Part shown: piece after piece, positions 27,146 through 36,941 of the stretch
Layout: each line of letters begins with the position of its first letter
Position numbering within the stretch: the stretch's first letter is position 1
Program-made: the position numbers and the translations under genes
Notes under the pieces: generated by a model
What the model was told of the DNA's origin: nothing
What the model saw: only the letters and a program-made list of their open reading frames with translations
Databases searched by the model: none
From: Alphaproteobacteria bacterium
Lineage (GTDB): Bacteria; Pseudomonadota; Alphaproteobacteria; Caulobacterales; Maricaulaceae
Length of the DNA: 64,000 bases
Assembly (NCBI GenBank): GCA_016124665.1
Contig: WGNH01000011.1
Location: 62,001-126,000 of the forward strand
Direction of reading: 5' to 3'

Positions 27146-28021
27146 ATGCGTGATTTCGTCACCCGCTTTGCACCCTCTCCCACCGGGCATTTGCATCTGG
27201 GGCATGCCTATTCCGCGCTGACCGCCTGGCAGGCGGCGCAGGAGGCCGGCGGGCGATTCCTTTTGCGAATCGAGGATATCGACACCATCCGCTGCAAACC
27301 CGAATTCGAGGCTGCCATTTATGAGGACCTTGCCTGGCTGGGGCTCAGCTGGGAGACGCCGGTGCGGCGGCAGTCGGAGCATTTCAGCGACTATTCCGCC
27401 GCGATTGATCAACTGGCCGGGCGCGGCCTGATCTATCGCTGTTTCAAGACGCGCAAGGAAATCCTCGAGGATATCGGCCGCGCACCGCATCATCCCGGCG
27501 AGGGCCCGGACGGTGTCATCTATCCCGGGCCAGCGGAACCCATGGGCCCGGAAGAAGAAGCCGGCCGCATCGCGGCAGGGGAGGCGTTTGCCTGGCGGCT
27601 GTCGATGAAGGCGGCCGCAGAGGCGGTAGGCGATCTGCCGCGCCCGACCTTTACCGAGGAGGGCGAAGGCCCGAATGGCGAAAGCGGGAGCTGCGCGATA
27701 CAGCCGGACCTGATCGGCGATGTCATTCTGGCGCGCCAGGATATCGGCACCAGCTATCATCTCGCTGTCACGCTGGATGATGCCGCGCAGGGCATAACGC
27801 ATGTCATCCGCGGGCAGGACCTGTTCTTTGCCACAACGGTTCACCGGATTCTCCAGGCCCTGCTCGGCCTGCCCGTGCCGGTCTATCGCCATCATGGCCT
27901 GATTTCCGGAGCAGACGGGGCGCGCTTCACCAAGCGCGACAAATCGCAAACCCTGCGCGCGATGCGGGAGAGCGGCGCCCGGCCAGAGGACATCCGCCTG
28001 CAGCTCGGTTTCAAATGGTGA
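27146..28021 (+). CDS. gluQRS: tRNA glutamyl-Q(34) synthetase GluQRS
   Basis: 291 residues, a shortened GluRS catalytic domain without anticodon-binding domain. HIGH motif appears as HLHLGHA in RFAPSPTGHLHLGHAYSA, and KMSKS as TKRDKSQTL near residue 265. It attaches Glu to queuosine in tRNA-Asp. Only one Cys (RCFKTR) remains where E. coli has a zinc site, so zinc binding is probably absent here. Confidence 0.92.
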   Translation: MRDFVTRFAPSPTGHLHLGHAYSALTAWQAAQEAGGRFLLRIEDIDTIRCKPEFEAAIYEDLAWLGLSWETPVRRQSEHFSDYSAAIDQLAGRGLIYRCFKTRKEILEDIGRAPHHPGEGPDGVIYPGPAEPMGPEEEAGRIAAGEAFAWRLSMKAAAEAVGDLPRPTFTEEGEGPNGESGSCAIQPDLIGDVILARQDIGTSYHLAVTLDDAAQGITHVIRGQDLFFATTVHRILQALLGLPVPVYRHHGLISGADGARFTKRDKSQTLRAMRESGARPEDIRLQLGFKW

Positions 28022-28068
28022 CTTCCCTTTTGCCGCAATGAGTATTAGCGGGGCGTGGGGGAGGCCTT

Positions 28069-29001
28069 ATGACCGAAACGTCCGAGAAAACCGTCCTGAC
28101 GGGACTGATCGTGCTGATCCTCGGGGCGATCGCCATCGGCATGGCGGCACCGCTGGTCAAGCTGTCCGAGCTGGGCCCGCAGACGGTCGGCTTCTGGCGC
28201 ATGGCGCTGGCCATTCCCTTTGCTTTCCTGTGGATGCAGTTCGACCGCAATCCGCCCGCGAAAGCGGATACGCCAACCGGCTGGAAGCACTGGCTCTATC
28301 TGTGCCTGCCCGGCCTGCTCTTTGCCGGCGATCTCGCCTTCTGGCATGCCGGGATCAAGATCACGAGCGTGGCCAATGCAACCTTCCTCGCCAATCTGCA
28401 GCCGGTCTTCGTCGTCCTCGCCACATGGCTGATCTTCAAGGAGACCCTGACCCGGCAATTCCTGTTTGCCGCCGGGTTGGCGCTGGCCGGGGCAGCACTG
28501 TTGTCGGCCGGGAATATCACCGTCGCTCCGGAACGCTGGCCGGGTGACCTGCTCTCGGTGGGGACCGCTGTCTGGTATGCTGCCTATATCCTGGCCATCC
28601 GGCAGGCGCGGCGCTTTGCCTCGACAGGGACAGTGATCTTTTTCACAACGCTGGTCACCGCGCCGATTCTGGCCGTTGCCGCGCTTGGTTTCGGGGAAAA
28701 CCTGCTGCCAGGCACGCTGACCGACTGGCTGGTGCTGCTGGGTCTGGCGATCGGTGTGCAGATTGTGGGACAGGGCGGCGTGGCCTTCGGACTGGGCCGG
28801 GTTCCGGCTCCGGTGGCGTCCATCATCATCCTGATCCAGCCGGTCGTGGCGTCGATTGCAGGCTGGCTGATGTTCGGGGAAGCCTTTGCGCCGTTGCAAT
28901 ATGCCGGGGCGGCACTGGTCCTGGCCGGTGTGTGGTGGGTACAGCGCAAATCGCGGACTGCGGCAACTCGCGGCTTGGCCAAACCACCCGAGGGCGGGTA
29001 G
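28069..29001 (+). CDS. DMT-family (EamA) transporter
   Basis: 310 residues with ten hydrophobic segments in two EamA repeats: GMAAPLVKLSELGPQTVGFWRM in the first and GLGRVPAPVASIIILIQPVVASIAGWLMFGE in the second. It is a drug/metabolite exporter of unknown substrate. The Rieske oxygenase starts 10 bases beyond its stop, so the two are probably one operon. Confidence 0.9.
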   Translation: MTETSEKTVLTGLIVLILGAIAIGMAAPLVKLSELGPQTVGFWRMALAIPFAFLWMQFDRNPPAKADTPTGWKHWLYLCLPGLLFAGDLAFWHAGIKITSVANATFLANLQPVFVVLATWLIFKETLTRQFLFAAGLALAGAALLSAGNITVAPERWPGDLLSVGTAVWYAAYILAIRQARRFASTGTVIFFTTLVTAPILAVAALGFGENLLPGTLTDWLVLLGLAIGVQIVGQGGVAFGLGRVPAPVASIIILIQPVVASIAGWLMFGEAFAPLQYAGAALVLAGVWWVQRKSRTAATRGLAKPPEGG

Positions 29002-29011
29002 AGACAGGGCC

Positions 29012-30088
29012 ATGACAAAGTCAAACCCCAAAGACGACCCTTTCCTGCGCGACCTCTGGTATTTCGGCATCGTCGGCAGCGAGATCAAACCCGGTCAGAT
29101 GATCCAGAAGGAACGTCTGGGCGAGCTGGTCCTGTTTGGCCGCACCCATGACGGCCAAGCGTTTGCGATGACGGATATCTGTCCGCACCGCGCCATTCTC
29201 CTGTCCGGCGGCGAAATGGTAAAAACAGAGAGCGGCACACAGGTGCAATGCCCCTATCATGGCTGGCGGTTCCGCCCGGACGGGCAGTGCGCGAATATTC
29301 CCTCGCTGACCGCGGACCAGACCGAAGGCATGGATATCTCGAAGATAAAGGCGCGCACCTATCCCGTGCATGAAAGCTATGGCGTGATCTGGATCTGGTT
29401 CGGATATGATACGGAGGCAGAGCCCTGCCTTGATCCGCCCCGTCTCGATATTCCGGCGGACTCCCGGATCCGGATGCATGATGAATGCGACTTCAACTGC
29501 GACATGGATGCGGCCGTCATCAGCCTGATGGACCCGGCGCATATCCCCTATATCCATAACCAGTCCTGGTGGCGGACGCCGAAAACCATGCACGAAAAGC
29601 AGAAGACGTTCGGTCCGATTGATCGCGGCTTCTCCATGCTGCCGCACAAGCCGTCCTCCAATTCCTTCATCTACAAGCTCTTCGGTACCGACATCACGAC
29701 CGAAATCCGGCTGGAACTGCCCGGCCTGCGGCCGGAATACATGAAAGCCGGGGACAGGCACGTCACGACCGTGACCATTGTGACGCCGGTGAATGAGACC
29801 AAGACGATCATCTCGGTCATTCTCTACTGGAATCATCCAGCGGTGAACTTCGTCCCGAAATGGCTGATCCGCCGGGCCATGCATATCTTCATGGCGCAGG
29901 ATTCCGCCGCCGTGGATTCGCAGGCCATCGGCATGTCCTATGATCCACCGCAAATGTTCATCCATGACAGCGACATTCCGGCGAAATGGTATCTGGCGCT
30001 GCGGCGGAACTGGCAGAAGCACCGGAAAGAGGGCGCGGACTTCGTCAATCCGGTGAAAAAACCGACCACATTGCGGTGGCGGAGCTAG
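29012..30088 (+). CDS. Rieske 2Fe-2S ring-hydroxylating oxygenase alpha subunit
   Basis: 358 residues. The Rieske cluster is CPHRAIL and, 17 residues later, CPYHGWRF. The mononuclear iron site follows the pattern NCDMDAAVISLMDPAHIPYIH. No reductase gene is nearby, so electron donors are encoded elsewhere. Substrate may be aromatic, a sterol or another ring system. The start 29012 gives MTKSNPKDDPFLRDLWYFG; the track start reads back through the transporter's end. Confidence 0.92.
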   Translation: MTKSNPKDDPFLRDLWYFGIVGSEIKPGQMIQKERLGELVLFGRTHDGQAFAMTDICPHRAILLSGGEMVKTESGTQVQCPYHGWRFRPDGQCANIPSLTADQTEGMDISKIKARTYPVHESYGVIWIWFGYDTEAEPCLDPPRLDIPADSRIRMHDECDFNCDMDAAVISLMDPAHIPYIHNQSWWRTPKTMHEKQKTFGPIDRGFSMLPHKPSSNSFIYKLFGTDITTEIRLELPGLRPEYMKAGDRHVTTVTIVTPVNETKTIISVILYWNHPAVNFVPKWLIRRAMHIFMAQDSAAVDSQAIGMSYDPPQMFIHDSDIPAKWYLALRRNWQKHRKEGADFVNPVKKPTTLRWRS

Positions 30089-30150
30089 GCACCAAAGGTG
30101 TGACAATGCGTGATTGGACCAATCGCGGCTGCGGGCCTATGTGAGACGTC

Positions 30151-30357
30151 ATGATGATTTTTCTGAATATACTGATCGTGATCTCGTTGCTGGCGGTGCT
30201 GGTGACGCTGATCCTCGGCTTTGTGAACATGGCGCGGGGCGGCGATGGCGCTTCGGCGCGTTCGAATGTGCTCATGCGCTACCGCGTCGGCATCCAGTTT
30301 GCCGCCATCATGCTGATGGTGCTCGGTTTCATCGCCAAAGGCGCGATGACCGGCTGA
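30151..30357 (+). CDS. HIG1-like twin-transmembrane protein
   Basis: 68 residues with two membrane helices (FLNILIVISLLAVLVTLILGF and FAAIMLMVLGFIA). The loop contains NVLMRYRVGIQ, close to the RxRVxxQ motif of the HIG1 domain, which in mitochondria binds respiratory supercomplexes. Alphaproteobacteria carry it as a short stand-alone protein. It faces the convergent serine hydrolase with a 4-base gap. Confidence 0.85.
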   Translation: MMIFLNILIVISLLAVLVTLILGFVNMARGGDGASARSNVLMRYRVGIQFAAIMLMVLGFIAKGAMTG

Positions 30358-30361
30358 GTGC

Positions 30362-31429
30362 CTATTCCGGCGCCAGTTCACCCAGAACAGCGCGAACGCG
30401 TGGTGCAACCTCGTCCAGCCGCCCCTCATTGACGCCAGCCACAGCGATGCGGCCTGCCTCCGGCCAGATCACGGCCTGTACAAACCACATCGTGTTCGAG
30501 CCCGCATGGCGCAGCGAACCGTCGGCATTGACGCCCCACCCCATGGCATAATCAGCGCCCTCCGGCGGCGTGAGCAAGGTCTGCCAGCTCTCCTGCGAGA
30601 GGTAATCGTTTTCCTCACCGCGTGCGCCGGCCAGAACGAGCTGCAGGAAGGCGGCATAATCCGGCATCGACATGTGCGCGCGTCCGGCGGGATTCATGGC
30701 GGGCGGATTATCCGCCCCGGCATCCGTCCCGGCTGGCGACAGACGGCCCCAGCTGGTCCGGTGGCCTTGCGGATTTTCACCCTGCGGCGGACCGAAACCG
30801 GCGCTCTCGAGACCCAGCACATCAAAGATTTCGGCCTGGATCAGATCTTCCCAGCTTTGTCCGGACACGGTTTCCAGCATCATGGCGGCGGCGACATAAC
30901 CGGCGTTGGAGTATAGGAAATCACCGCGCGCGCCCGCCGGATTGCGGAGCACATCCCGCAGATAGGGATGACGGTCGGCTTGCGGATCGCGCGCGCCGAA
31001 CAGGCCGGATATCCCCAGCGAGGTCAGCCGCCCGGTATTGGCCTGCATCCCTGACCGGTGGCGCAGAAGATCGGCCAGTGTTGCCTCTGCGAGACCGGGA
31101 TCCATGGAATCGAATTCCGTGCCCAGCGTTTCCCCGATGGTCGTGTCCCAATCGATGAGGCCCTGCTCGACGATGCGGGCGGCGAGGATGGCGGTCATCG
31201 CCTTGGTGTTCGATCCCAGATGCCAGGCGTCGGACATTTCGATGGCGGCTTCGCCTGTGGACTGGCGCAGACCGGACACCGCGATTTGCGGATGATCGTC
31301 CTCGATGAGCATGACCACAGCACCCGGAGACCCGGATTCGACCAGGCCGCCTGCGAGTGACTGGATGTCCTGACGTGCCTCCGCGGCCGGTGCCAGAAGC
31401 ATCAAGAGCGGAAGCGTGAAACGGAGCAT
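30362..31429 (-). CDS. Serine hydrolase (class C beta-lactamase / D,D-peptidase-like)
   Basis: 355 residues with a signal peptide (LPLLMLLAPAAEA). The catalytic SxxK is LGSNTKAM, the YxN is LYSNAGYV, and the third box is HAGSNT in place of KTG. The family includes esterases and D-aminopeptidases as well as beta-lactamases; resistance cannot be inferred. The start 31429 is chosen as the signal peptide start; the track start overlaps the divergent gene's leader. Confidence 0.88.
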   Translation of the reverse strand: MLRFTLPLLMLLAPAAEARQDIQSLAGGLVESGSPGAVVMLIEDDHPQIAVSGLRQSTGEAAIEMSDAWHLGSNTKAMTAILAARIVEQGLIDWDTTIGETLGTEFDSMDPGLAEATLADLLRHRSGMQANTGRLTSLGISGLFGARDPQADRHPYLRDVLRNPAGARGDFLYSNAGYVAAAMMLETVSGQSWEDLIQAEIFDVLGLESAGFGPPQGENPQGHRTSWGRLSPAGTDAGADNPPAMNPAGRAHMSMPDYAAFLQLVLAGARGEENDYLSQESWQTLLTPPEGADYAMGWGVNADGSLRHAGSNTMWFVQAVIWPEAGRIAVAGVNEGRLDEVAPRVRAVLGELAPE

Positions 31430-31518
31430 CGGACTATCCCTGACCATATCCTGTCTTGAAAGCCCATCCTGCCTGATCCAGTTTGCCCGGCAACCGGAAC
31501 AATGAGGACGTAAATCCC

Positions 31519-32094
31519 ATGGTGCGCCTGACCAAGATCTACACAAAGACCGGCGACAAGGGCCGGACGCGGCTGGGCGACATGTCCGAAGTGGACAAGA
31601 CCGATATCCGCGTCGAGGCCTATGGCACGGTCGATGAAGCCAATGCCGTCATCGGCCTGGTGCGATCGGCGCTCGCGGGAGCGCCGCCCGATGCACTGCT
31701 GCAGAAGGTACAGAACGAGATGTTCGATCTCGGCGCGGATCTGTGCGTGCCCGACACCGGCGAGGATCCGGGCTTCGAGCCCCTTCGGATAACGGCAAAA
31801 CAGGTCGAGGCCCTGGAAACGGCCATTGACGAATGGAATGCGAGGCTGGAGCCGCTCGACAGTTTCGTGCTGCCGGCGGGCTCGGAAGCATCCGCCCGCC
31901 TTCACCATGCCCGCACGGTGTGCCGCCGGGCCGAGCGGCGGACCGTGGCGCTGCAACAGGCCGATGCCCGGCTGAATCCGGAAACCGTGCGCTATCTCAA
32001 CCGCTTGTCCGACCTGCTCTTTGTGCTGGCCCGCATCGCCAATGCGGATGGTCGCGCCGATGTGAAATGGGTGCCGGGCGCATCCCGGGATTAA
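31519..32094 (+). CDS. Cob(I)alamin adenosyltransferase (PduO type)
   Basis: 191 residues. ATP-binding N-terminus KIYTKTGDKGRTRLGD, and the conserved RLHHARTVCRRAERR and LNRLSDLLFVLAR near the C-terminus. It transfers the adenosyl group from ATP to cob(I)alamin. Start 31519 (MVRLTKIYT) is the family start. In relatives it often precedes etfBA, as here with yceI between. Confidence 0.94.
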   Translation: MVRLTKIYTKTGDKGRTRLGDMSEVDKTDIRVEAYGTVDEANAVIGLVRSALAGAPPDALLQKVQNEMFDLGADLCVPDTGEDPGFEPLRITAKQVEALETAIDEWNARLEPLDSFVLPAGSEASARLHHARTVCRRAERRTVALQQADARLNPETVRYLNRLSDLLFVLARIANADGRADVKWVPGASRD

Positions 32095-32216
32095 TTCCGT
32101 TCAAGAAACAGTGATGTGTATCTGCACCGGATTGTCGCGAACAGGGGCCGTCCTATATCTGGGCCATTGCGGCGTGATGCCGCAGCTTGATCCATCCGTT
32201 ACAGGGAGCCTCCCCC

Positions 32217-32801
32217 ATGAAATTCCTGACCGCCACCGCCGTCGCCGCCCTTGCCGCCGCGGCCGCCTTTGCCGATCCGGTCGCCTATGAGTTTGATCGC
32301 GGTCACACCGAGATTTCGGCCAGCTGGGACCATCAGGGCCTGTCACGCCAGTCGCTGCAATTCACCAATTATGACGGCACGCTGCTATTGGATTTCGACA
32401 ATCCGGAAAATTCGACGGTTGATATTACCTTCAATCTCATTGATGGGCTGTGGGCCGGGGCTCATCATGACCGGTTCATCCGGCATCTGAACTCCGACGA
32501 AATCTTCAATACAGCCGAATTTCCGACCGCGCGTTTTGTTGCGACCGGATTTGAGACCGAAGACGGCGTGACCGGCACCATGTCTGGCGACCTCACGATT
32601 GTCGGTGTGACGGTTCCGGTTACCCTGGATGTGACGCTGAACAATTTACGCGAAGACGGCACGGCCGGTTTCACAGCCACCGGAACACTTGTCCGCAGTG
32701 ACTGGGGTCCGACGGTCGGCATCTATGCCGGCCCGGTATCTGATGAAGTCATCCTGACCATCAATACCGAACTGTCGGTTGCGGAAGATGACGCCGAATA
32801 A
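32217..32801 (+). CDS. YceI family periplasmic protein
   Basis: 194 residues. Signal peptide MKFLTATAVAALAAAAAFA, then the YceI lipocalin-like fold: YEFDRGHTEISASWDHQGLS, DRFIRHLNSDEIFNTAEFPTARF and LTIVGVTVPVTLDV. Family members bind isoprenoid lipids such as polyprenyl chains. Start 32217 has GGGAG upstream. Followed directly by a 14-bp palindrome and a terminator. Confidence 0.92.
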   Translation: MKFLTATAVAALAAAAAFADPVAYEFDRGHTEISASWDHQGLSRQSLQFTNYDGTLLLDFDNPENSTVDITFNLIDGLWAGAHHDRFIRHLNSDEIFNTAEFPTARFVATGFETEDGVTGTMSGDLTIVGVTVPVTLDVTLNNLREDGTAGFTATGTLVRSDWGPTVGIYAGPVSDEVILTINTELSVAEDDAE

Positions 32802-32802
32802 G

Positions 32803-32816
32803 TGACGTTAACGTCA
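32803..32816 (+). promoter_or_regulatory. 14-bp perfect palindrome after yceI
   Basis: TGACGTTAACGTCA is a perfect palindrome one base past the yceI stop and nine bases before the terminator stem. It has the form of a dimeric regulator's site, or may be a chance sequence. No regulator gene is adjacent. Confidence 0.35.
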
Positions 32817-32824
32817 GTCTGATC

Positions 32825-32855
32825 AAGGGCCGGTCCGCATGGGCCGGCCTTTTTG
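32825..32855 (+). terminator. Intrinsic terminator of yceI
   Basis: AAGGGCCGGTCC-GCAT-GGGCCGGCCTT forms a 12-bp stem with two G-T wobble pairs and a 4-base loop, followed by TTT. Confidence 0.85.
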
Positions 32856-32982
32856 CATGCGGCATTGTGCAGTGCCGCACAGGCGTTGACTTCCGCTGTG
32901 GGCGATTGCAGTTTCGCGCCCTATTTCGTTGACCAGTGGATTGATGCGGGGCGGCCTGTCCCGTGCAGACCGGGGAAGCTCC

Positions 32983-33732
32983 ATGAAAATACTCGTGCCC
33001 GTCAAACGGGTGGTTGATTACAATGTGAAAGTCCGTGTCAAACCGGACCAGAGCGGTGTCGACCTCGCCAATGTCAAAATGTCGATGAACCCTTTCTGCG
33101 AGATCGCGGTGGAAGAGGCCGTGCGCATGAAGGAAAAGGGCGGCGTTGATGAAATCATCGTCGTCTCCATCGGGCCGCAGCAAGCGCAGGAGACCATTCG
33201 CACCGCGCTCGCCATGGGCGCTGACCGCGGCATCCTGATCCAGACAAACGAGATGGTCGAACCCCTGGCTGTGTCCAAGCTGCTGGCCAAGGTCGTTGCC
33301 GAAGAAGGCCCGGAGCTGGTCATCCTCGGCAAGCAGGCTATTGATGACGATTCCAACCAGACCGGACAGATGCTGGCCGCCCTCCTCGACTGGCCGCAAG
33401 CGACTTTCGCCTCGGAAGTCGCTGTTGCCAATGGCAAGGCCAATGTCACCCGCGAGATTGATGGCGGGCTGCAAACCATTTCTGTCGAACTGCCGGCGAT
33501 CATCACCACCGATCTGCGTCTGAACGAGCCGCGCTATGCGTCCTTGCCCAATATCATGAAAGCCAAGCGCAAGCCTATCGACGCGAAAACGCCGGACGAT
33601 TTCGGTGTGGATATCGCACCGCGCCTGAAAGTACTGAAAGTGACCGAACCGCCCAAGCGCGAGGCCGGAATCAAGGTCGAGAGCGTCGCCGAACTGGTCG
33701 ACAAGCTGAAAAACAAGGAAGGGGTTATCTGA
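32983..33732 (+). CDS. etfB: Electron transfer flavoprotein subunit beta
   Basis: 249 residues. Begins [20 protein letters not shown] and contains the signature [14 protein letters not shown] and [20 protein letters not shown]. With EtfA it carries electrons from acyl-CoA and other dehydrogenases to ETF-ubiquinone oxidoreductase. Start 32983 is the family start; the track start adds 18 unconserved residues. Overlaps etfA by one base (TGATG). Confidence 0.96.
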   Translation: MKILVPVKRVVDYNVKVRVKPDQSGVDLANVKMSMNPFCEIAVEEAVRMKEKGGVDEIIVVSIGPQQAQETIRTALAMGADRGILIQTNEMVEPLAVSKLLAKVVAEEGPELVILGKQAIDDDSNQTGQMLAALLDWPQATFASEVAVANGKANVTREIDGGLQTISVELPAIITTDLRLNEPRYASLPNIMKAKRKPIDAKTPDDFGVDIAPRLKVLKVTEPPKREAGIKVESVAELVDKLKNKEGVI

Positions 33733-34673
33733 TGAGCATACTCCTCGTTGCCGAACACGATAACGCCGCCCTGAATGATGCCACCCGCGCCGCGGTGACC
33801 GCCGCCAAGGCGATTGGCGGGGATGTGGATGTCCTTGTTGCCGGATCGGACGCTGGCGATATCGCCAAGGCCGTTGCCGGAATTGACGGCGTCTCCAAAG
33901 TGCTTCACGCCGATGGCGAGGCGTTTGCCAAGCCGACGGCAGAAGCCATGGAAGCCCTCGTCCTGCCGCTGATGGACAAGTATGACGTGCTGATGGCGGT
34001 GGCCTCGACCATGGGCAAGAATTTTGCCCCGCGGATCGCCGCCAAGCTGGACGTGATGCAGATTTCCGAGATTTCGGCGGTTGAAAGCGCGGACACTTTC
34101 GTGCGCCCGATCTATGCGGGCAATGCCATGATGACGGTGCAATCGACCGACGCGAAAAAGGTCATCACCATACGCCCGACAACGTTCGAGAAAGCCGGTG
34201 ATGGCGGTTCGGCCAGTGTCGAGACAATCGAAGCGCCGTCCGGCCCGTTCAAATCGGAATTCGTCTCCGAGGAATTGTCCAAATCGGACCGGCCGGAGCT
34301 GACCGCTGCGAAGATCGTCATTTCCGGCGGGCGCGGCATGCAGTCCGGTGACAATTTCGTCCTTTTGGACAAGATCGCCGACCAGCTGAATGCTGCTGTC
34401 GGAGCCTCCCGGGCGGCCGTTGATGCCGGCTATGTGCCGAATGATTACCAGGTCGGCCAGACCGGCAAGGTGGTGGCGCCCGAGCTCTACATCGCTGTCG
34501 GCATATCCGGTGCCATCCAGCACCTCGCCGGCATGAAGGATTCCAAGATCATCGTGGCGATCAACAAGGATGAAGAAGCGCCGATCTTCTCGGTCGCGGA
34601 TTACGGCCTTGTGGCAGATCTCTTCAACGCCCTGCCGGAACTGGAAGCCGAGCTCACCAAGATCGGACTCTAG
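33732..34673 (+). CDS. etfA: Electron transfer flavoprotein subunit alpha
   Basis: 313 residues. N-terminal [14 protein letters not shown]; the C-terminal FAD-binding domain has the [13 protein letters not shown] and [32 protein letters not shown] signatures. Partner of EtfB in the same operon. Terminates at a strong hairpin shared with the convergent thioredoxin-like gene. Confidence 0.97.
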   Translation: MSILLVAEHDNAALNDATRAAVTAAKAIGGDVDVLVAGSDAGDIAKAVAGIDGVSKVLHADGEAFAKPTAEAMEALVLPLMDKYDVLMAVASTMGKNFAPRIAAKLDVMQISEISAVESADTFVRPIYAGNAMMTVQSTDAKKVITIRPTTFEKAGDGGSASVETIEAPSGPFKSEFVSEELSKSDRPELTAAKIVISGGRGMQSGDNFVLLDKIADQLNAAVGASRAAVDAGYVPNDYQVGQTGKVVAPELYIAVGISGAIQHLAGMKDSKIIVAINKDEEAPIFSVADYGLVADLFNALPELEAELTKIGL

Positions 34674-34694
34674 CCTGGCCTGTATCTCTTGAAG

Positions 34695-34727
34695 AAAACC
34701 CCGGAGCCGCGCTCCGGGGTTTTTTCT
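34695..34727. terminator. Bidirectional terminator between etfA and the TlpA-like gene
   Basis: AAAACCCCGGAGC-CGC-GCTCCGGGGTTTT is a perfect 13-bp stem with A- and T-runs on both sides, so it can stop transcription from both converging genes. Confidence 0.93.
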
Positions 34728-35310
34728 ATCCCAGTCTTATCGCCGCCTCGATCAGGGCATGGGCATCTTCGCTATTCCACTCGGCATCGCGCGGCATGCG
34801 GCCCATCTCGACGCCATTGCGATTGTAGATAATCGACATCGGCAAGCCGCGGGCGCCCACTGCTGTCGGCCCGGCGAAGGAATTGTCATGATAGATCGGC
34901 AGATATTCGAGGCCGGTCTCCTCGAAAAAGGCTTCGGCCTCCTCGATACGCCGGTCCGCACTGATGGTGACCACCTGGAAATCCTCACCACCATAGCGCG
35001 CCTGCAATGCATCCAACGCCGGCATCTCCACAACACAGGGCGCACACCAGGTCGCCCAGTAATTCACCAGGATCACCTGACCCTCGAAATCAGCCAATGT
35101 CCGTTCAACCCCGTCGGGATCGACAAAGGTATGTCCGGGCCGAGGCGGCGCATCATCCAGCGAGACGAAAGCCGACATCTCGCCTTCGGCATGACTTGCC
35201 AAGCCGGTTGGCGGAGGGCCCTGCATTCCGGAAAACAGCACATAGGCAATTGCCGCCAGCAATATGACCGTGCATGTGATAATCCCGATTTTGACGGGCG
35301 AGACATTCAT
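34726..35310 (-). CDS. TlpA-like membrane-anchored thioredoxin
   Basis: 194 residues. One N-terminal membrane anchor (IGIITCTVILLAAIAYVLF), then a periplasmic thioredoxin fold with active site WCAPC and cis-Pro in GLPMSII. TlpA proteins reduce disulfides, for example in cytochrome maturation. The start 35310 (MNVSPVK) is chosen with AAGG upstream; longer starts run into divergent argH. This thioredoxin/argH divergence is common in alphaproteobacteria. Confidence 0.9.
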   Translation of the reverse strand: MNVSPVKIGIITCTVILLAAIAYVLFSGMQGPPPTGLASHAEGEMSAFVSLDDAPPRPGHTFVDPDGVERTLADFEGQVILVNYWATWCAPCVVEMPALDALQARYGGEDFQVVTISADRRIEEAEAFFEETGLEYLPIYHDNSFAGPTAVGARGLPMSIIYNRNGVEMGRMPRDAEWNSEDAHALIEAAIRLG

Positions 35311-35338
35311 CGCAGTAACCTTTTGACTGGGACCGGCC

Positions 35339-36754
35339 ATGACGGACGGAAAAACAACTAAATCCAACGCGCTCTGGGGCGGCCGGTTTTCCGGTTCCCC
35401 GTCAGAGATCATGGAATCCATCAATGCTTCGATCGATATCGATCAGCGCATGGCCTTCGAGGACATTGCCGGATCCATTGCCCATGCGCGAATGTTGGCC
35501 GCAACGGGCATCATTTCAAGCGAAGATGCGGCAAAAATCGAGCAGGGTCTCATTCAGATTCGTGGGGAGATCGAACTCGGCGAGATGCAGTGGTCGAAAG
35601 CGCTGGAAGATGTTCACATGAATATCGAGGCGCGGCTGAAAGAAATTATCGGCACGCCGGCCGGCCGTCTGCACACGGCTCGGTCACGCAATGACCAGGT
35701 GGCTACCGATTTCCGGCTGTGGCTGCGATCCGCCTGCGACCGCATCGATGTATTGATCACGGCCTATCAGGTGGCGCTGGTGGCGCAGGCGGAGTCTCAT
35801 GCCGGAACGGTGATGCCGGGCTTTACCCATCTTCAGACCGCCCAGCCCGTCAGTCTCGGGCATCATCTCCTGTGCTGGGTGGAAGCTGCGGAACGTGACC
35901 GCGACCGCTTCCGGGACGCCCGCAAACGCCTCAATGAAAGCCCGCTGGGTTGCGCCGCCCTGGCCGGAACGGCCTTTCCGATTGATCGTCATCAGACCGC
36001 TGCTGACCTCGGCTTTGACCGGCCGATGGCGAATTCGCTGGACGGTGTGGCAAGCCGGGATTTTGCGCTGGAAGTCCTGTCGGCGGCCACCATCTGCGCC
36101 GTCAACCTGTCGCGCTTTGCCGAGGAGATTGTGCTCTGGACTTCGCGCCGCTTCGGCTTCGCGCAGCTTTCCGATGCCTGGTCGACGGGCTCGTCCATCA
36201 TGCCGCAAAAGCGCAATCCGGATGCCGCCGAACTGGTCCGCGCCAAGCCGGGCCGTATCGCCGGCGCGCTGCAGACGCTGATCATTGTCGTCAAGGGCCT
36301 GCCGCTCGCCTATTCCAAGGATCTGCAGGAGGACAAGGCGCCGGTCTTCCAGGCGATGGATGATCTGGAGCTCGCACTCGGCGCGATGGCCGGCATGGCT
36401 GCGGACCTGACTTTCAACACGGACGCCATGGCCGAGGCCGCCGGTGAAGCCTATTCGGATGCGACCGATCTGGCCGATTATGTCGTGCGCGAGCTGGGCA
36501 AGCCCTTCCGCGATGCGCATCATATCGCCGGTGCGATGGTCAAGCTGGCCGAGTCACGGGGTGTACCCCTCGCCGGGCTGACGCTGGCCGATATGCAATC
36601 GGTCGAACCGGAGCTGACGGAGGCCGTCTATTCGGTCCTCTCGGCCCGCGCCTCGATGGAAAGCCGGACGAGCTATGGCGGAACCGCGCCGGTCCGCGTA
36701 AAAGAGCAGGTGAAACTCTGGCAGGACCGTCTCCGCGAAAGGCAGGCATCATGA
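35339..36754 (+). CDS. argH: Argininosuccinate lyase
   Basis: 471 residues of the fumarase/aspartase superfamily. Signatures: [45 protein letters not shown], and the lyase loop [15 protein letters not shown]. Last step of arginine synthesis, splitting argininosuccinate into arginine and fumarate. Overlaps the following small lipoprotein gene by 4 bases. Confidence 0.97.
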   Translation: MTDGKTTKSNALWGGRFSGSPSEIMESINASIDIDQRMAFEDIAGSIAHARMLAATGIISSEDAAKIEQGLIQIRGEIELGEMQWSKALEDVHMNIEARLKEIIGTPAGRLHTARSRNDQVATDFRLWLRSACDRIDVLITAYQVALVAQAESHAGTVMPGFTHLQTAQPVSLGHHLLCWVEAAERDRDRFRDARKRLNESPLGCAALAGTAFPIDRHQTAADLGFDRPMANSLDGVASRDFALEVLSAATICAVNLSRFAEEIVLWTSRRFGFAQLSDAWSTGSSIMPQKRNPDAAELVRAKPGRIAGALQTLIIVVKGLPLAYSKDLQEDKAPVFQAMDDLELALGAMAGMAADLTFNTDAMAEAAGEAYSDATDLADYVVRELGKPFRDAHHIAGAMVKLAESRGVPLAGLTLADMQSVEPELTEAVYSVLSARASMESRTSYGGTAPVRVKEQVKLWQDRLRERQAS

Positions 36755-36879
36755 AAAAGCTGGCAACTCTCATCGTGATCATTGGCGGGCTTGTGGTGTC
36801 CGGTTGTGGCCTGCGTGGCGATCTGGAACGGCCGCCCCCGATCTGGGGCAGCCCGCCGCCCGCGGAAACGGACGAATAG
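36751..36879 (+). CDS. lptM: Small lipoprotein, LptM/YifL-like
   Basis: 42 residues, too short for the ORF track: [20 protein letters not shown] begins a lipoprotein signal with lipobox VSGC, followed by [10 protein letters not shown], which fits the short CGxKGxLxxP pattern of LptM (YifL). LptM assists oxidative assembly of the LptD-LptE LPS translocon. The ATGA overlap with argH and the equivalent position in other proteobacteria support the call. In many relatives lysA follows; here it does not. Confidence 0.8.
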   Translation: MKKLATLIVIIGGLVVSGCGLRGDLERPPPIWGSPPPAETDE

Positions 36880-36941
36880 TTCACCAATATGTAATGCAGG
36901 TGCCGCTAGGCGCGCCTGTCTGACGTGATAGATTCCCCGCC

